The position numbers and the translations under genes were made by a program. A DNA stretch of 64,000 nucleotides from Arthrobacter rhizosphaerae (GTDB taxonomy: Bacteria; Actinomycetota; Actinomycetes; Actinomycetales; Micrococcaceae). The notes under the pieces are model-generated. The model was not told the origin of the DNA, did no database searches, and worked only from the letters and a program-made list of their open reading frames with translations. This document shows, piece after piece, positions 19,164-27,846 of the stretch. How positions within the stretch are numbered: the stretch's first letter is position 1; every line of letters starts with the position of its first letter. Location: the NCBI RefSeq assembly GCF_023062595.1, contig NZ_JALLAN010000003.1, positions 313,632 through 377,631 of the forward strand, in the 5' to 3' direction.

Positions 19164-20120
19164 TCAGGCCTGGAAATCTGCGAGGTAGTGCTCAACATCA
19201 ATTGCAGCAACACAGCCGGACCCCGAGGCTGTGATGGCCTGTCGGTAGGTCGGATCGACTACGTCGCCGGCTGCGAAAACACCCGGAATGCTGGTCTTGG
19301 AGCTGCGGCCCTCCACGGCAATAGTGCCCTCGAGGGTCAGTTCCAAGGAGTCCTTGATGAGTTCTGTCCGGGGATCGTTACCGATAGCGACAAACACTCC
19401 AGTAACCGCCAGGTCCGACTCTGTTCCATCCACAAGATTCTTCAACTTCAGGCCGGTGACCTTCGCCTCGCCCACGATGTCCTGTACAGCTGAATTCCAG
19501 ACAAAGCTGATCTTGTCGTGAGCGAGTGCCCGGTCGGCCATAATCTTGGATGCCTTCAGGGTGTCCCGCCGGTGGACGACTGTGACGGACTTCGCGAACT
19601 TCGTCAGGAAGAGTGCTTCTTCCATGGCAGAGTCACCGCCGCCGATGACCGCAATGTCCTGATCCTTGAAAAAGAAACCATCACAGGTTGCACACCAGCT
19701 GACACCGTGTCCGGAAAGCCGTTTTTCATTGGGAAGACCCAGTTCCCGGTATGCCGACCCGGTGGAAAGAATAATGGCCCGGGCGCGGAAGGTCTCCCCC
19801 GTGGCGATGGTCACGGTCTTGATGTCGCCGTCGAGCGCCAATTCAGTAACGTCCTCAAACTGAATTTCCGTGCCAAACCTGGCAGCCTGCTTTTCGAAGT
19901 TCTCCATGAGGTCCGGGCCCATGATGCCTTCGGGAAAACCGGGATAATTTTCAACGTCAGTGGTATTCATCAACTCGCCACCAGCGGTGACGGATCCCGC
20001 CAAAAGCAACGGCTTCAGATTGGCACGTGCCGTATAGACCGCGGCGGTGTAACCAGCAGGGCCCGAGCCGACAATGATGACATCACGCACGTCTGACGTG
20101 GCGTTTTCTGCGTTGCTCAC
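19164..20120 (-). CDS. trxB: Thioredoxin-disulfide reductase
   Basis: An NADPH- and FAD-dependent enzyme that reduces thioredoxin. The 318-residue protein has the FAD-binding VIIVGSGPAGYTAAVY (13-29), redox-active CATC (143-146) in SWCATCDGFFF, NADPH-binding VIGGGDSAMEEALFL, and the terminal FAD motif GVFAAGDVVDPTYRQA. The frame extends upstream, but GTG at 20120 (SNAENATSDVRDVI) has a GGAAGAGG-like ribosome site and gives the usual length; the upstream 39 codons resemble no reductase N-terminus. Confidence 0.96.
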   Translation of the reverse strand: MSNAENATSDVRDVIIVGSGPAGYTAAVYTARANLKPLLLAGSVTAGGELMNTTDVENYPGFPEGIMGPDLMENFEKQAARFGTEIQFEDVTELALDGDIKTVTIATGETFRARAIILSTGSAYRELGLPNEKRLSGHGVSWCATCDGFFFKDQDIAVIGGGDSAMEEALFLTKFAKSVTVVHRRDTLKASKIMADRALAHDKISFVWNSAVQDIVGEAKVTGLKLKNLVDGTESDLAVTGVFVAIGNDPRTELIKDSLELTLEGTIAVEGRSSKTSIPGVFAAGDVVDPTYRQAITASGSGCVAAIDVEHYLADFQA

Positions 20121-20354
20121 TGAACGGTGAACCTCTTCCTTAGTCGATGCGCCCGCCTTTATGGCCGGCCACATGGCACAACTCGATCTTCCTAATGAAT
20201 ATTCCGGGCACTCCCCATACCAGGGATAAGCCACCATTCAGGGTACCGTCCGGGTGGGCAAGGCGTTGATTCGTATTACCGGAATCGGCTGCTGACCGGG
20301 CGCGGCTAATGAATCGCTGAAACGCGCTTGAACCAGGCTATTGGATAAAGCAGG

Positions 20355-21950
20355 CTATTGGACCTTGATTTCAGCGAGCCGGAGGCCGTAGCCGAAACGG
20401 GTTTTCGGCGCAGCGAGCTTGGGAAGGGTCTTGATAGACACAATCACGTACTGGGCGTTGACGGGTTCAGAGAGCGGGATGGTGAGGTCCGGCGAGGTGA
20501 AACTGTTCGTTCCTACCTGCTTGGCCCCATCCAGGGAGGGACGGTCATTCGTGAATACACTGATGCTTCCGCCGGAGGCCCCCAGCTGGCTGAGCGTGAT
20601 CGACGAAATCCGAGACGGACTCTTCAATTTGGCAACCAGTGAAACGCCTTCCGTGGCCAAACCGCCCCAGTTGTCGGTGGCGAACTCCATGTCGGACCAG
20701 TAACTGGCCGCATTGCCGTCGAAGGTTTTGGATAGGTCGCCGTCGTATGTCGCTGCAAAGTCGAAGCTGCCAAGGCGGGTCACACCCTCAACAGCGGGAG
20801 GACCGGTTGGCACGGCGTTGTCGGTCCGGGTAGGTTCCCCTGATGCTTGGGGAGCCGTAGCCACAGGCTCCGATGTGGAATCAGCCTGGGGTTCCGACTT
20901 GAACAGGCTGCCCAGATTGCCCACTGCGAATACCAGCCCCACAATCAACACGGCGGCCAGCAGTCCTCCCACGAGCCAACGCAGCGAACGTGGTTCGCCC
21001 TTGGGCTCGTCGTCGTAGTAGTCGCGGTCCGCATCCTGCGTCGAACCCGCGGCCACGTAGTCGTTGTGTGAATCCGGACCGACATCATCGTATGAGTCGT
21101 TGTTGGATCCGGCGGGATAATCGTAGTCATCCTCAGCCCAGAGAGACACTTTCGGGGACTCCGCGGGTGCATTGGCTACCCCCGAAGCAGCTTCGGTGAC
21201 AGGCTCTTGCCGGCCGTTACCCGCCGGAACGGGCTGGGACACGGTGGAATGAGGAGGTGACGCCGGGGCCTCTGGCTGTGAAGTGGTGCGCGGTGTCTGT
21301 GAAGCTCCAGGTGCGGAACCACGACCGGATGCCGCAGCTGCGCCAAGTCCGGCTGCCCCTGCGGCGGCTCCTGCGGCGGCGGCACCTGCAGCGCTGGCAC
21401 CTGTCCGCCCTGAGGGAGCGGCTGAGGGAGCAGATGCCGGACGGGCCGGACGGGGAGGCGCCGAGGGCTGGGTTGCGGGACGTTGCGGGGCGGCCGGATT
21501 CAGGTTCTGGTAGTTGATGACCCCGGCGTCGACTTCTTCGTCGTCGTACAGTCCGTCATAAGTCTCAGGTTCCTTAGACCGCGGCTGGCCGAAGATCTCA
21601 CTACCCAGGGTGTCCGTAAAGAACGGTTCCACATAGGGGGCATGGGACGCCACCACCAGATCGAGCAGATCCGCCGCGGAGGTGTGGTTGGTAATCAGGT
21701 AGGTGGTTGCATCGCTGACGCCAAGGTCCAGGATCTGGACGCTTCCGGGGCGTTCACCGGTGGCCACCTCACGTGCGCTCTGAGCCACCTGGTCGGCGTT
21801 GCCCTGCCCGGCGACCAAAATGCTGACTGGACGGTTGAGAACCTGGTCCACACCATCCAGCACCAGATCCTGGTCGTGAGAGGTCAACACTGTTGCGGTG
21901 ACCTTGTAGCGGCCGCCAAGTACTGATCCGACGTCGATCGGGTGGGACAC
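20355..21950 (-). CDS. MurJ-associated membrane protein: truncated kinase-like N-lobe, TM segment, discoidin-like domain
   Basis: The 531-residue protein begins GSVLGGRYKVTATVLTSHDQ and LNRPVSILVAG, recalling the N-lobe of a Ser/Thr protein kinase, but I see no HRD or DFG catalytic motif, so it would be a pseudokinase. A Pro/Ala-rich linker (~150-260) and acidic stretch lead to one transmembrane helix (325-345). The outer part (~390-531), with SFDFAATYDGDLSKTFDGN and SYWSDMEFATDNWGG, resembles an F5/8-type C (discoidin) carbohydrate-binding fold. In Mycobacterium tuberculosis the MviN protein (Rv3910) carries MurJ, a pseudokinase that binds FhaA, and an outer sugar-binding-like domain in one chain; here the same parts follow murJ as a separate gene. 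Function is inferred: regulation of lipid II export. Confidence 0.7.
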   Translation of the reverse strand: MSHPIDVGSVLGGRYKVTATVLTSHDQDLVLDGVDQVLNRPVSILVAGQGNADQVAQSAREVATGERPGSVQILDLGVSDATTYLITNHTSAADLLDLVVASHAPYVEPFFTDTLGSEIFGQPRSKEPETYDGLYDDEEVDAGVINYQNLNPAAPQRPATQPSAPPRPARPASAPSAAPSGRTGASAAGAAAAGAAAGAAGLGAAAASGRGSAPGASQTPRTTSQPEAPASPPHSTVSQPVPAGNGRQEPVTEAASGVANAPAESPKVSLWAEDDYDYPAGSNNDSYDDVGPDSHNDYVAAGSTQDADRDYYDDEPKGEPRSLRWLVGGLLAAVLIVGLVFAVGNLGSLFKSEPQADSTSEPVATAPQASGEPTRTDNAVPTGPPAVEGVTRLGSFDFAATYDGDLSKTFDGNAASYWSDMEFATDNWGGLATEGVSLVAKLKSPSRISSITLSQLGASGGSISVFTNDRPSLDGAKQVGTNSFTSPDLTIPLSEPVNAQYVIVSIKTLPKLAAPKTRFGYGLRLAEIKVQ

Positions 21951-22122
21951 TGGTTCCTCCTAGACTGTCCGGGAAGCGCTGGCCAGAATGATCCCCTCAG
22001 TGATCACGGATCATCCGGAACGTCCGTCGATCCTTGGTTGGCAACTACCCTTGTTAGCTTCTGATCCTAGCCGATGCCTTCCAATTGCCGTGGGAATCAG
22101 GGCCAGGCAGAGCATCGGTCCT

Positions 22123-24120
22123 TTATTTCTTTTTCCTGCGCGTGCGGAAATACGGGTTGTGTCCGGCCGTTCCCTGGTAGGTTCTGCGGCCCGGCAGGGG
22201 GATCTCTTGACGGACCATGCTGCCGCGGGCGGTGTTGGGCATTTCTTCCGCCGGAAGGTATCTGGTTTCCGCATCATCGTCGGTATGTTCCATTTTCGGG
22301 CCTGCCCGGAAGGAAGCAGAATCGAACTCTCCCGAAATGCGAGGAATCAAGCCAGTGTCCACGGAGACGGTGGCCCTGTCCGGCCCGGCTGACGTTGTGC
22401 GTTGAGCCGCGGGCGTTGCGGCCGGGCCCCGGCCGAGACGGCCGAGCAGTGGCCGCAGGAGATCCCGCAACTCGGAGACGTGGAATATCTTCAGCAGGAA
22501 AAGGTACGCCACGAGCATTACCGGACCGACGACGACGATGGTCACCAGCGCCTCGATCCGGCCACTCCATGCGAATCCGTCTTCCTGGTAGCTTCCCAGG
22601 AGCCAAAGTGCCACAGCCCCGGTCAGGGCGGAACCCAGCGCCGCGTACCCCATCCGGATATATGAATTGGCAACACGCGGACCGTCCAGATGGCCCAGGA
22701 GCCGGCGAAGGAAGGCAGCGCTGACCATGACCGAGAGGATGTTGCCGCCCGTGTACAGAATGGCGATGGCGAAGATGATCTGATCGGCAGGAAGGAACTG
22801 GATGAAGAAAGCTGCAACCACATTGACAAGTGCCAGAACCAATTGGATAAGGAAGGGCGTCCGCGCGTCCTCGTTGGCATAAAAGACCCGGGACATCATG
22901 AAGTTGGCGCTCATAAAAGGTGTGCTGAGGGCCAGGATCGTAAGCGTCTGGGCGAGCATTACGCCGTCCTGCTCCTTGCCGCCGGAAAAGAACATCCCCA
23001 AGGGGCCGGCGAGGGCGAACAGCGCGAGGGCACCGAATACCGTGGCCACGGCCATGGTGCGCAAACCGTGGGACAGGGCATCACGCAGCGCCGCACGATT
23101 TCCGTCCTGCGACGCCCTGGTCATGCGGTTGAACAACACTGTGGCCAGCGACAGGGCGATGATCGAATGCGGAAGAAGGTACAGCTGGCTGGCCACTTCC
23201 AGGATGGCGTTGCCAGGGAGCCTGTTTGCGGCCGGATCCCCCGCCTGTTCCAGGCGCAGGCGTTCAGCGCCGGGGATGGTGGCAACACGCATTACATACA
23301 GGAAGGCGAGTTGCCCGACGGCGGCAGTCAGGAGCGTCCATACGCTGAGCCTTGCTGCCTGCCCCAGTCCTACACCCCTCCAGCCGAATCGGGGTCGCAG
23401 TCCGAGGCGGAGCTTCAGCACCGGAATCATGAGGATGAGCGTCTGAGCGACGACGCCAATGGTGGAGAAGCCGGCCACCAGGAACGTCTGGAACGGTCCC
23501 CAGGTTTCCAAGGTGTGGGGGTTGTCGACGTTCGGACCCAGGATCCAGATGAACATGCCGAGGCCGGCTATAGCGACGATGTTGTTAAGGATGGGAGCCC
23601 ACATGGCCGGACCGAAGGCCCCGTTGGCGTTCAGGACCTGGGTCAGGAGCGCATACAGCCCGTAAAAGAAGATCTGCGGCAGGCACCAGAAGGCAAAGGA
23701 AATGGCCAGCGCCTTTTGTTCCGGGGAGTAATTCTGCGTGGTCAGATCAATGACCACCGGTGCGAAGAGTGTCACCAGGAGGGTCAGAGTTAGGAGGACG
23801 AGAACAGCCAGGGTCAGCAGGCGGCTGATGTAGTCCGCTCCCCTGTCCGGAGCCTTGCTGGCCTTGATGATCTGCGGAACAAGGACCGCGTTGAAGACTC
23901 CGCCGGCCACCAGGAGAAAAATAAGGTTGGGCAGATTGTTCGCGTTGATAAAGGTGTCGTTGACTGTGGAGCCCAGTCCCAGCGCCGCAGCCAGCATCCA
24001 CGTCTTACCGAAGCCCAAAAAGCGCGAGATAAGGGTACCGGCCGCCATGATGGCGCTGGAACGGGCTTCTCCTGCGTGCGCTGATCCGCCTTCGGCGGGT
24101 TCTGGTTTGACTGCTGACAT
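22123..24120 (-). CDS. murJ: Lipid II flippase MurJ (MviN)
   Basis: MurJ moves lipid II across the cytoplasmic membrane for peptidoglycan synthesis. The 665-residue protein (start ATG 24120; an in-frame ATG nine bases upstream is possible) has about 14 hydrophobic segments in the MOP-flippase pattern. Examples are SAIMAAGTLISRFLGFGKTWMLA at the start, ANNLPNLIFLLVAGGVFNAV, and TPFMSANFMMSRVFYANEDARTP. The last ~110 residues are a cytoplasmic, non-conserved tail rich in charged residues, ending RTRRKKK. The pseudokinase/discoidin gene follows after 172 bp on the same strand, and a Nudix gene precedes it. Confidence 0.93.
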   Translation of the reverse strand: MSAVKPEPAEGGSAHAGEARSSAIMAAGTLISRFLGFGKTWMLAAALGLGSTVNDTFINANNLPNLIFLLVAGGVFNAVLVPQIIKASKAPDRGADYISRLLTLAVLVLLTLTLLVTLFAPVVIDLTTQNYSPEQKALAISFAFWCLPQIFFYGLYALLTQVLNANGAFGPAMWAPILNNIVAIAGLGMFIWILGPNVDNPHTLETWGPFQTFLVAGFSTIGVVAQTLILMIPVLKLRLGLRPRFGWRGVGLGQAARLSVWTLLTAAVGQLAFLYVMRVATIPGAERLRLEQAGDPAANRLPGNAILEVASQLYLLPHSIIALSLATVLFNRMTRASQDGNRAALRDALSHGLRTMAVATVFGALALFALAGPLGMFFSGGKEQDGVMLAQTLTILALSTPFMSANFMMSRVFYANEDARTPFLIQLVLALVNVVAAFFIQFLPADQIIFAIAILYTGGNILSVMVSAAFLRRLLGHLDGPRVANSYIRMGYAALGSALTGAVALWLLGSYQEDGFAWSGRIEALVTIVVVGPVMLVAYLFLLKIFHVSELRDLLRPLLGRLGRGPAATPAAQRTTSAGPDRATVSVDTGLIPRISGEFDSASFRAGPKMEHTDDDAETRYLPAEEMPNTARGSMVRQEIPLPGRRTYQGTAGHNPYFRTRRKKK

Positions 24121-24190
24121 TGCCTTCATCGTCTCACTCGCAAGAGGGTAATCCTGTCAGCGGGGGTGGATGGCATGAGTCACAGGGCTC

Positions 24191-24739
24191 TCAGAGATGT
24201 TCCGGCAGTACTTCTTTAGCGAGGTCGGCAATGCGGCGTTCGTTGGGAAAGGACAGTTTCCGGGCAAGCTCAGTAATGGGCACCCATGCGACGTCCACAG
24301 CTTCCTTGTCGGGATCGTTGTCGATGGTCAGCTCTCCTCCTGTTGCCCTCAGGAGGTAGTGGTGGACAGTTTTGTGGACGCGGTGTCCGCTGACTGTGAA
24401 CCAGTAATCAATGCTGCCCAGGGGTGCCAGGATGATCCCGTCAATTCCGGTTTCCTCGGCGATTTCACGGACAGCAGCTTCCTCGTTCTTTTCCTTGCCT
24501 TCCGGGTGCCCCTTCGGCAGGCACCATTCGAGGCGACCGCCGCGGTTCAGGCGGGCAATAATCGCAACCCTGAGTTCGCCGTCGGACGTGTCCACCACAA
24601 CGCCGCCAGCGGAGATTTCTTCGACGGTCGGCAGCGAGGCCGGTGCCGAGTGCGGCGCGGGCGCGACGTGCGCACCGATTGCCGACGGCAACGGTGGGTT
24701 CGTCCTCCTGCCGGGAGCGCTCGGTACGGGATGGGCCAT
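24191..24739 (-). CDS. Nudix hydrolase
   Basis: A 182-residue protein with an intact Nudix box, G-x5-E-x7-REIAEETGI (beginning GHPEGKEKNEEAAV), which binds metal and cleaves nucleoside diphosphates linked to other moieties. The preceding ISAGGVVVDT and LEWCLPKG are also typical. The ATG at 24739 (MAHPVPSAPGRRTN) gives a short Pro/Ala-rich leader of ~45 residues; the frame is open further upstream but that extension is Cys/His-rich and unlike the family. The substrate is unknown. It is divergent from the CCA-adding enzyme and precedes murJ; the same neighbourhood occurs in other actinomycetes, where Nudix, pcnA and murJ genes sit together. Confidence 0.9.
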   Translation of the reverse strand: MAHPVPSAPGRRTNPPLPSAIGAHVAPAPHSAPASLPTVEEISAGGVVVDTSDGELRVAIIARLNRGGRLEWCLPKGHPEGKEKNEEAAVREIAEETGIDGIILAPLGSIDYWFTVSGHRVHKTVHHYLLRATGGELTIDNDPDKEAVDVAWVPITELARKLSFPNERRIADLAKEVLPEHL

Positions 24740-24933
24740 AACGTCCACTCTAACGACTCTTGCCCCGTGGTGATGACCGGAACATGACAGGAAAGTGGAC
24801 TGGATGTGACGGAATCCGCACCCGCAAACTTTCGACAAAGCCAGATGATGGGGGTCCTGCACCTGCTCTTTTACTGCATGTTTCAGTACTTCGATGAAGA
24901 ATGCTGAAGATTTTCTGCCAAGCTTAAGTAACT

Positions 24934-26421
24934 ATGGCGCACGCACATCACACGACTGACTTCCACACCGTTGATTTTAAGGTGGACCCGGTGGTCCTGG
25001 AGCTCGGCCAGCGTTTCGTCGACGCAGGTCACGAACTTTCCCTTGTGGGTGGCCCGGTTCGTGATCTGTTCCTGGGCCGTTCCTCGCCGGACCTTGACTT
25101 CACTACTGACGCGACGCCGGATCAGACCATTGCCCTGATCCGGAAATGGGCCGACAACTTCTGGGAAATCGGCCGTGCCTTCGGAACCATCGGACTGCGC
25201 AAAGCGGGCTTCCAGATAGAGATCACCACTTACCGGGCCGAGGCATACGATCCCGAATCCCGAAAGCCTATGGTCGCCTTTGGCTCATCGCTGACTGACG
25301 ATCTGCTGCGCCGCGATTTCACCATCAACGCCATGGCGCTTCGCCTGCCTTCCCTGGAGCTCGTCGATCCCTTCGGCGGAGTCCGGGATCTTCATGCCTC
25401 TTTGCTGGCCACGCCGGGTGCGCCCGAAACATCCTTTTCCGATGATCCGCTGCGCATGATGCGAGCCGCACGATTTGCCTCCCAGCTTGGGGTTTCAGTC
25501 CACGACGACGTCCGCCTCGCGATGACCCGGATGGCGGAGCGCATCACCATCATTTCGGCTGAACGCGTCCGGGACGAACTCGTCAAGCTGATTTGCGGCC
25601 CGCAGCCGCGCGTCGGTGTGGACCTGCTGGTGGAGACCGGCCTGGCTGAGTTTGTGCTCCCCGAGGTGTCTGCTCTTCGACTGGAATCAGATGAGCACCA
25701 CCGGCATAAGGACGTTTACCAGCATTCCCTCCAGGTCCTTGAGCAGGCAGCGTCCCTGGAGGATGGCCCCGACGGACCTGTGCCGGGTCCTGACTTCGTG
25801 CTGCGGTTTGCTGCCCTGATGCACGACGTCGGCAAGCCGGCTACGCGCCGTTTTGAACCGGGCGGCGCGGTGAGCTTCCGGCACCACGACATGGTGGGTT
25901 CCAAGCTCACCACTAAACGGATGAAGACTCTGCGCTTTGACAACGACACCATCAAGGCCGTGGCCCGGCTGGTGGAACTGCACATGCGCTTTTACGGCTA
26001 TGGAGAGGCCGGCTGGAGCGATTCCGCCGTGAGGCGGTACGTGACGGACGCCGGTCCGTTGTTGGATCGGCTTCACAAACTCACTCGTTCGGACGTGACC
26101 ACCCGGAACCAGCGCAAGGCTGAGAGGCTTGCCTTCGCCTACGACGATCTCGAAGCCAGGATTGCTGCCCTGCGGGAACAGGAATCCCTCGACGCGGTTC
26201 GCCCGGATCTTGACGGTGGCCGGATCATGGCCATCCTTGGTCTGAAGCCCGGTCCGGTGGTGGGCCGCGCTTACAAGTTCCTGCTGGAGGAACGGATGGA
26301 GCACGGTCCGTTGGATCAAGATGAAGCTGCAGAAAAATTGCGGAAGTGGTGGGAGGCTCAACCAGAAGCTCTCCCCCCTGTTCCCGCCGACGTCGACCAT
26401 GTCCCAACCGAGGAGTCTTAA
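24934..26421 (+). CDS. pcnA: CCA tRNA nucleotidyltransferase / poly(A) polymerase family with HD domain
   Basis: This enzyme adds or repairs the 3' CCA end of tRNAs. The 495-residue protein shows the class II nucleotidyltransferase head: LVGGPVRDLFLGRSSPDLDFTTD with the catalytic DxD, RRDFTINAMALRLP, then DPLRMMRAARFASQLG. The second half is an HD phosphohydrolase domain (HHRHKDVYQHSLQVLEQ, LMHDVGKPATR, KLTRSDVTTRNQRKAE). It starts at ATG 24934. The gene ends exactly where the phosphatase gene begins (TAA then GTG), so the two are coupled. Whether it synthesises the complete CCA or only adds A cannot be told from the motifs I checked. Confidence 0.94.
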   Translation: MAHAHHTTDFHTVDFKVDPVVLELGQRFVDAGHELSLVGGPVRDLFLGRSSPDLDFTTDATPDQTIALIRKWADNFWEIGRAFGTIGLRKAGFQIEITTYRAEAYDPESRKPMVAFGSSLTDDLLRRDFTINAMALRLPSLELVDPFGGVRDLHASLLATPGAPETSFSDDPLRMMRAARFASQLGVSVHDDVRLAMTRMAERITIISAERVRDELVKLICGPQPRVGVDLLVETGLAEFVLPEVSALRLESDEHHRHKDVYQHSLQVLEQAASLEDGPDGPVPGPDFVLRFAALMHDVGKPATRRFEPGGAVSFRHHDMVGSKLTTKRMKTLRFDNDTIKAVARLVELHMRFYGYGEAGWSDSAVRRYVTDAGPLLDRLHKLTRSDVTTRNQRKAERLAFAYDDLEARIAALREQESLDAVRPDLDGGRIMAILGLKPGPVVGRAYKFLLEERMEHGPLDQDEAAEKLRKWWEAQPEALPPVPADVDHVPTEES

Positions 26422-27006
26422 GTGAACGTAGAATTCAACACTCCCCGTCCCCAACTGTGGATCATGCGTCATGGGGAGACCGAATGGTCCAAGAGCGGGC
26501 AGTACACGGGGCTCACTGACCTTCCCTTGACCGTTGAAGGAGAGCAGCAGTCGGTGGAGGCGCGGAAGGCCCTGGACGGCGTCGACTTCGATCTGGTCCT
26601 CACTTCCCCCCTCCGGCGGGCACGCCGCACTGCTGAGCTTGCCGGCTTTCCGGACGCGAAGCAGGAACCCTTGGCTGTGGAATGGGACTACGGAGACTAC
26701 GAAGGAATCAGTTCGGACCTCATCCGCAAGGACAACCCCGACTACCTGATCTGGACCCATGGAGTTCCCAACGGGGAAACACTGGATCAGGTTGCTGCCC
26801 GTGCGGACAAGATCGTTGCCCGGGTACTGGAGTCCGGCCTGGACAACGTGCTCATTGTGGCCCACGGACACTTCTCCAGGATCCTGACTGCGCGCTGGTT
26901 GGGACTTGACGCCCAGTACGGCCGGCACTTCCTCTTGGGCACAGCCAAAGTTTGCACGCTGGGCTGGGACAAGAAGACCCCCGCCGTCGTCCGCTGGGGC
27001 CTCTAA
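26422..27006 (+). CDS. Histidine phosphatase family protein (phosphoglycerate-mutase-like)
   Basis: A 194-residue protein with the phosphohistidine motif IMRHGETEWS (His17), GQYTGLTDLPLTVEG, LTSPLRRARRTAEL and the second catalytic His in IVAHGHFSRIL. These features place it among acid-phosphatase/phosphoglycerate mutase-like enzymes; the small substrate is not predictable from sequence. GTG at 26422 directly follows the pcnA stop and uses a GAGGAG ribosome site inside the pcnA end. It is the last clear gene before the intergenic region with tiny frames. Confidence 0.9.
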   Translation: MNVEFNTPRPQLWIMRHGETEWSKSGQYTGLTDLPLTVEGEQQSVEARKALDGVDFDLVLTSPLRRARRTAELAGFPDAKQEPLAVEWDYGDYEGISSDLIRKDNPDYLIWTHGVPNGETLDQVAARADKIVARVLESGLDNVLIVAHGHFSRILTARWLGLDAQYGRHFLLGTAKVCTLGWDKKTPAVVRWGL

Positions 27007-27106
27007 GCAGTAGTTTCCAGGCCCTTTGACGGGGTCAAATGAGTGAATTGCGGAATAACTTTAGAGAAGTCTGTAATTCGACTGGTCAAATGATCTGTCT
27101 TTAGTG

Positions 27107-27118
27107 TAATTTTATTTA
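27107..27118 (+). promoter_or_regulatory. Candidate leaderless promoter for the micro-ORF unit
   Basis: TAATTT (27107-27112) lies in an AT-rich stretch, and five bases later ATG begins at 27118, the position where transcription would start. No ribosome binding site precedes this ATG, so a leaderless mRNA, common in actinobacteria, fits. The -35 region (near 27085) is weak. Confidence 0.45.
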
Positions 27119-27213
27119 TGGCCCCAGTGCGTCTTGCCAGGGTCAAGGCGCGCGCAGCCCAACGAAGTCGGTTGGAGCTACGGCACAGCAGAAAAGGAGG
27201 TTGGGAAAAATGA
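27118..27213 (+). CDS. Micro-ORF 1, arginine-rich 31-residue peptide
   Basis: ATG 27118 to TGA 27213 would encode 31 residues beginning MAPVRLARVKARAAQRSRLE and ending HSRKGGWEK. Ten of 31 residues are Arg or Lys. There is no leader, and a -10-like TAATTT lies six bases upstream. Its last codons contain AAAAGGAGG, the ribosome site for the next frame, and its stop overlaps that start as ATGA. A translated leader that controls the next frame is one reading; a free basic peptide is another. I do not recognise it and no family can be named. Confidence 0.42.
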   Translation: MAPVRLARVKARAAQRSRLELRHSRKGGWEK

Positions 27214-27305
27214 TTACTTTGACTAGCGGATGGAAGATGACCGTCGCCGCGAACCCAGCCTCTGCTGCCCACGCCCGCCCTCATACGGGAGTGACTGTCT
27301 CCTAG
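27210..27305 (+). CDS. Micro-ORF 2, 31-residue peptide coupled to micro-ORF 1
   Basis: ATG 27210 to TAG 27305 would encode 31 residues beginning MITLTSGWKMTVAANPASAA and ending HARPHTGVTVS. The start overlaps the previous stop by ATGA and is preceded by AAAAGGAGG (27192-27200) at 9 bases. The composition is neither a clear signal peptide nor strongly charged; it holds a single Trp. I do not recognise it. The coupling and strong ribosome site are the only support. Confidence 0.4.
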   Translation: MITLTSGWKMTVAANPASAAHARPHTGVTVS

Positions 27306-27628
27306 TGTCCGTTGGCCCCAGTGGCCAGGACCTTGATAGATCCCCTGCTTCTTCTTTTGGGGATGCCCGGTAGCAGTGGCTCTACCCCTCGGTATTAAGC
27401 GGCTGCGCAATTCCTCCTGAATCGGAACCAGCTTCCCCTGGGTCTTTCGCATCCATATTCCACGGGTAGTTTCCCTATTTGCAATTACTTGCCCTATCGG
27501 GCATTTCTTTGCCCAATTCCGGCCAATTCCTTTGTGAATTAAGAGGCTTTAATTGGTGCGCCCAAAATCAAGTTCCGGGCAGCCTGTCCGGGACTTTGAG
27601 TTCGAGTAAATGAGAGGAGGTGATCTGC
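27306..27628. other. Spacer within the micro-ORF unit
   Basis: No coding frame with a good start is visible. A small hairpin, TGCCC-TATC-GGGCA (27490-27503), followed by TTTCTTT, might be a weak terminator. CCAATTCC is repeated twice nearby (from ~27514). The stretch is richer in A+T than its neighbours from about 27465 to 27560, so a second promoter for the following frame is possible. Confidence 0.35.
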
Positions 27629-27769
27629 ATGACCAAGTTATTCGATGAATTCTTCTCGATGATCGGCATCCCGTCGCGGAACGAACGGACTCTGTTCAAC
27701 GGCGACCAGCTCGACAAGAACAGGGAAGATGTCCTGATCGCTATGTACATGATGCATGTGAACCGCTGA
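27629..27769 (+). CDS. Micro-ORF 3, 46-residue protein with an exceptional ribosome binding site
   Basis: ATG 27629 to TGA 27769 encodes 46 residues, beginning MTKLFDEFFSMIGIPSRNER and ending IAMYMMHVNR. The upstream AGGAGGTGATC (27616-27626) is complementary over 11 consecutive bases to the usual 3' end of 16S rRNA, far stronger than the sites of the household genes here. The peptide is amphipathic: a hydrophobic N-terminal helix, a charged middle (GDQLDKNRED) and a Met-rich end. I do not recognise it. It is the best supported member of this cluster. Confidence 0.55.
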   Translation: MTKLFDEFFSMIGIPSRNERTLFNGDQLDKNREDVLIAMYMMHVNR

Positions 27770-27846
27770 ACCGATGATGCCGGTGCGGACCGCCCGCAGT
27801 ACAACGGACACGAGTTCAACGGATTACGCCATTGAAGGAGGATCTG

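Noticed and set aside
22690..23793. Plus-strand open frame of 367 codons opposite murJ
   Set aside because: Antisense to MurJ, highly charged and repetitive, no domain recognised, no ribosome site.
25687..26928. Minus-strand open frame of 413 codons opposite pcnA and the phosphatase gene
   Set aside because: Antisense to two clearly functional genes; translated sequence resembles no protein family.
27490..27503. TGCCC-TATC-GGGCA hairpin as a firm terminator within the micro-ORF unit
   Set aside because: Stem of only five base pairs; mentioned as possible but not called as a terminator.
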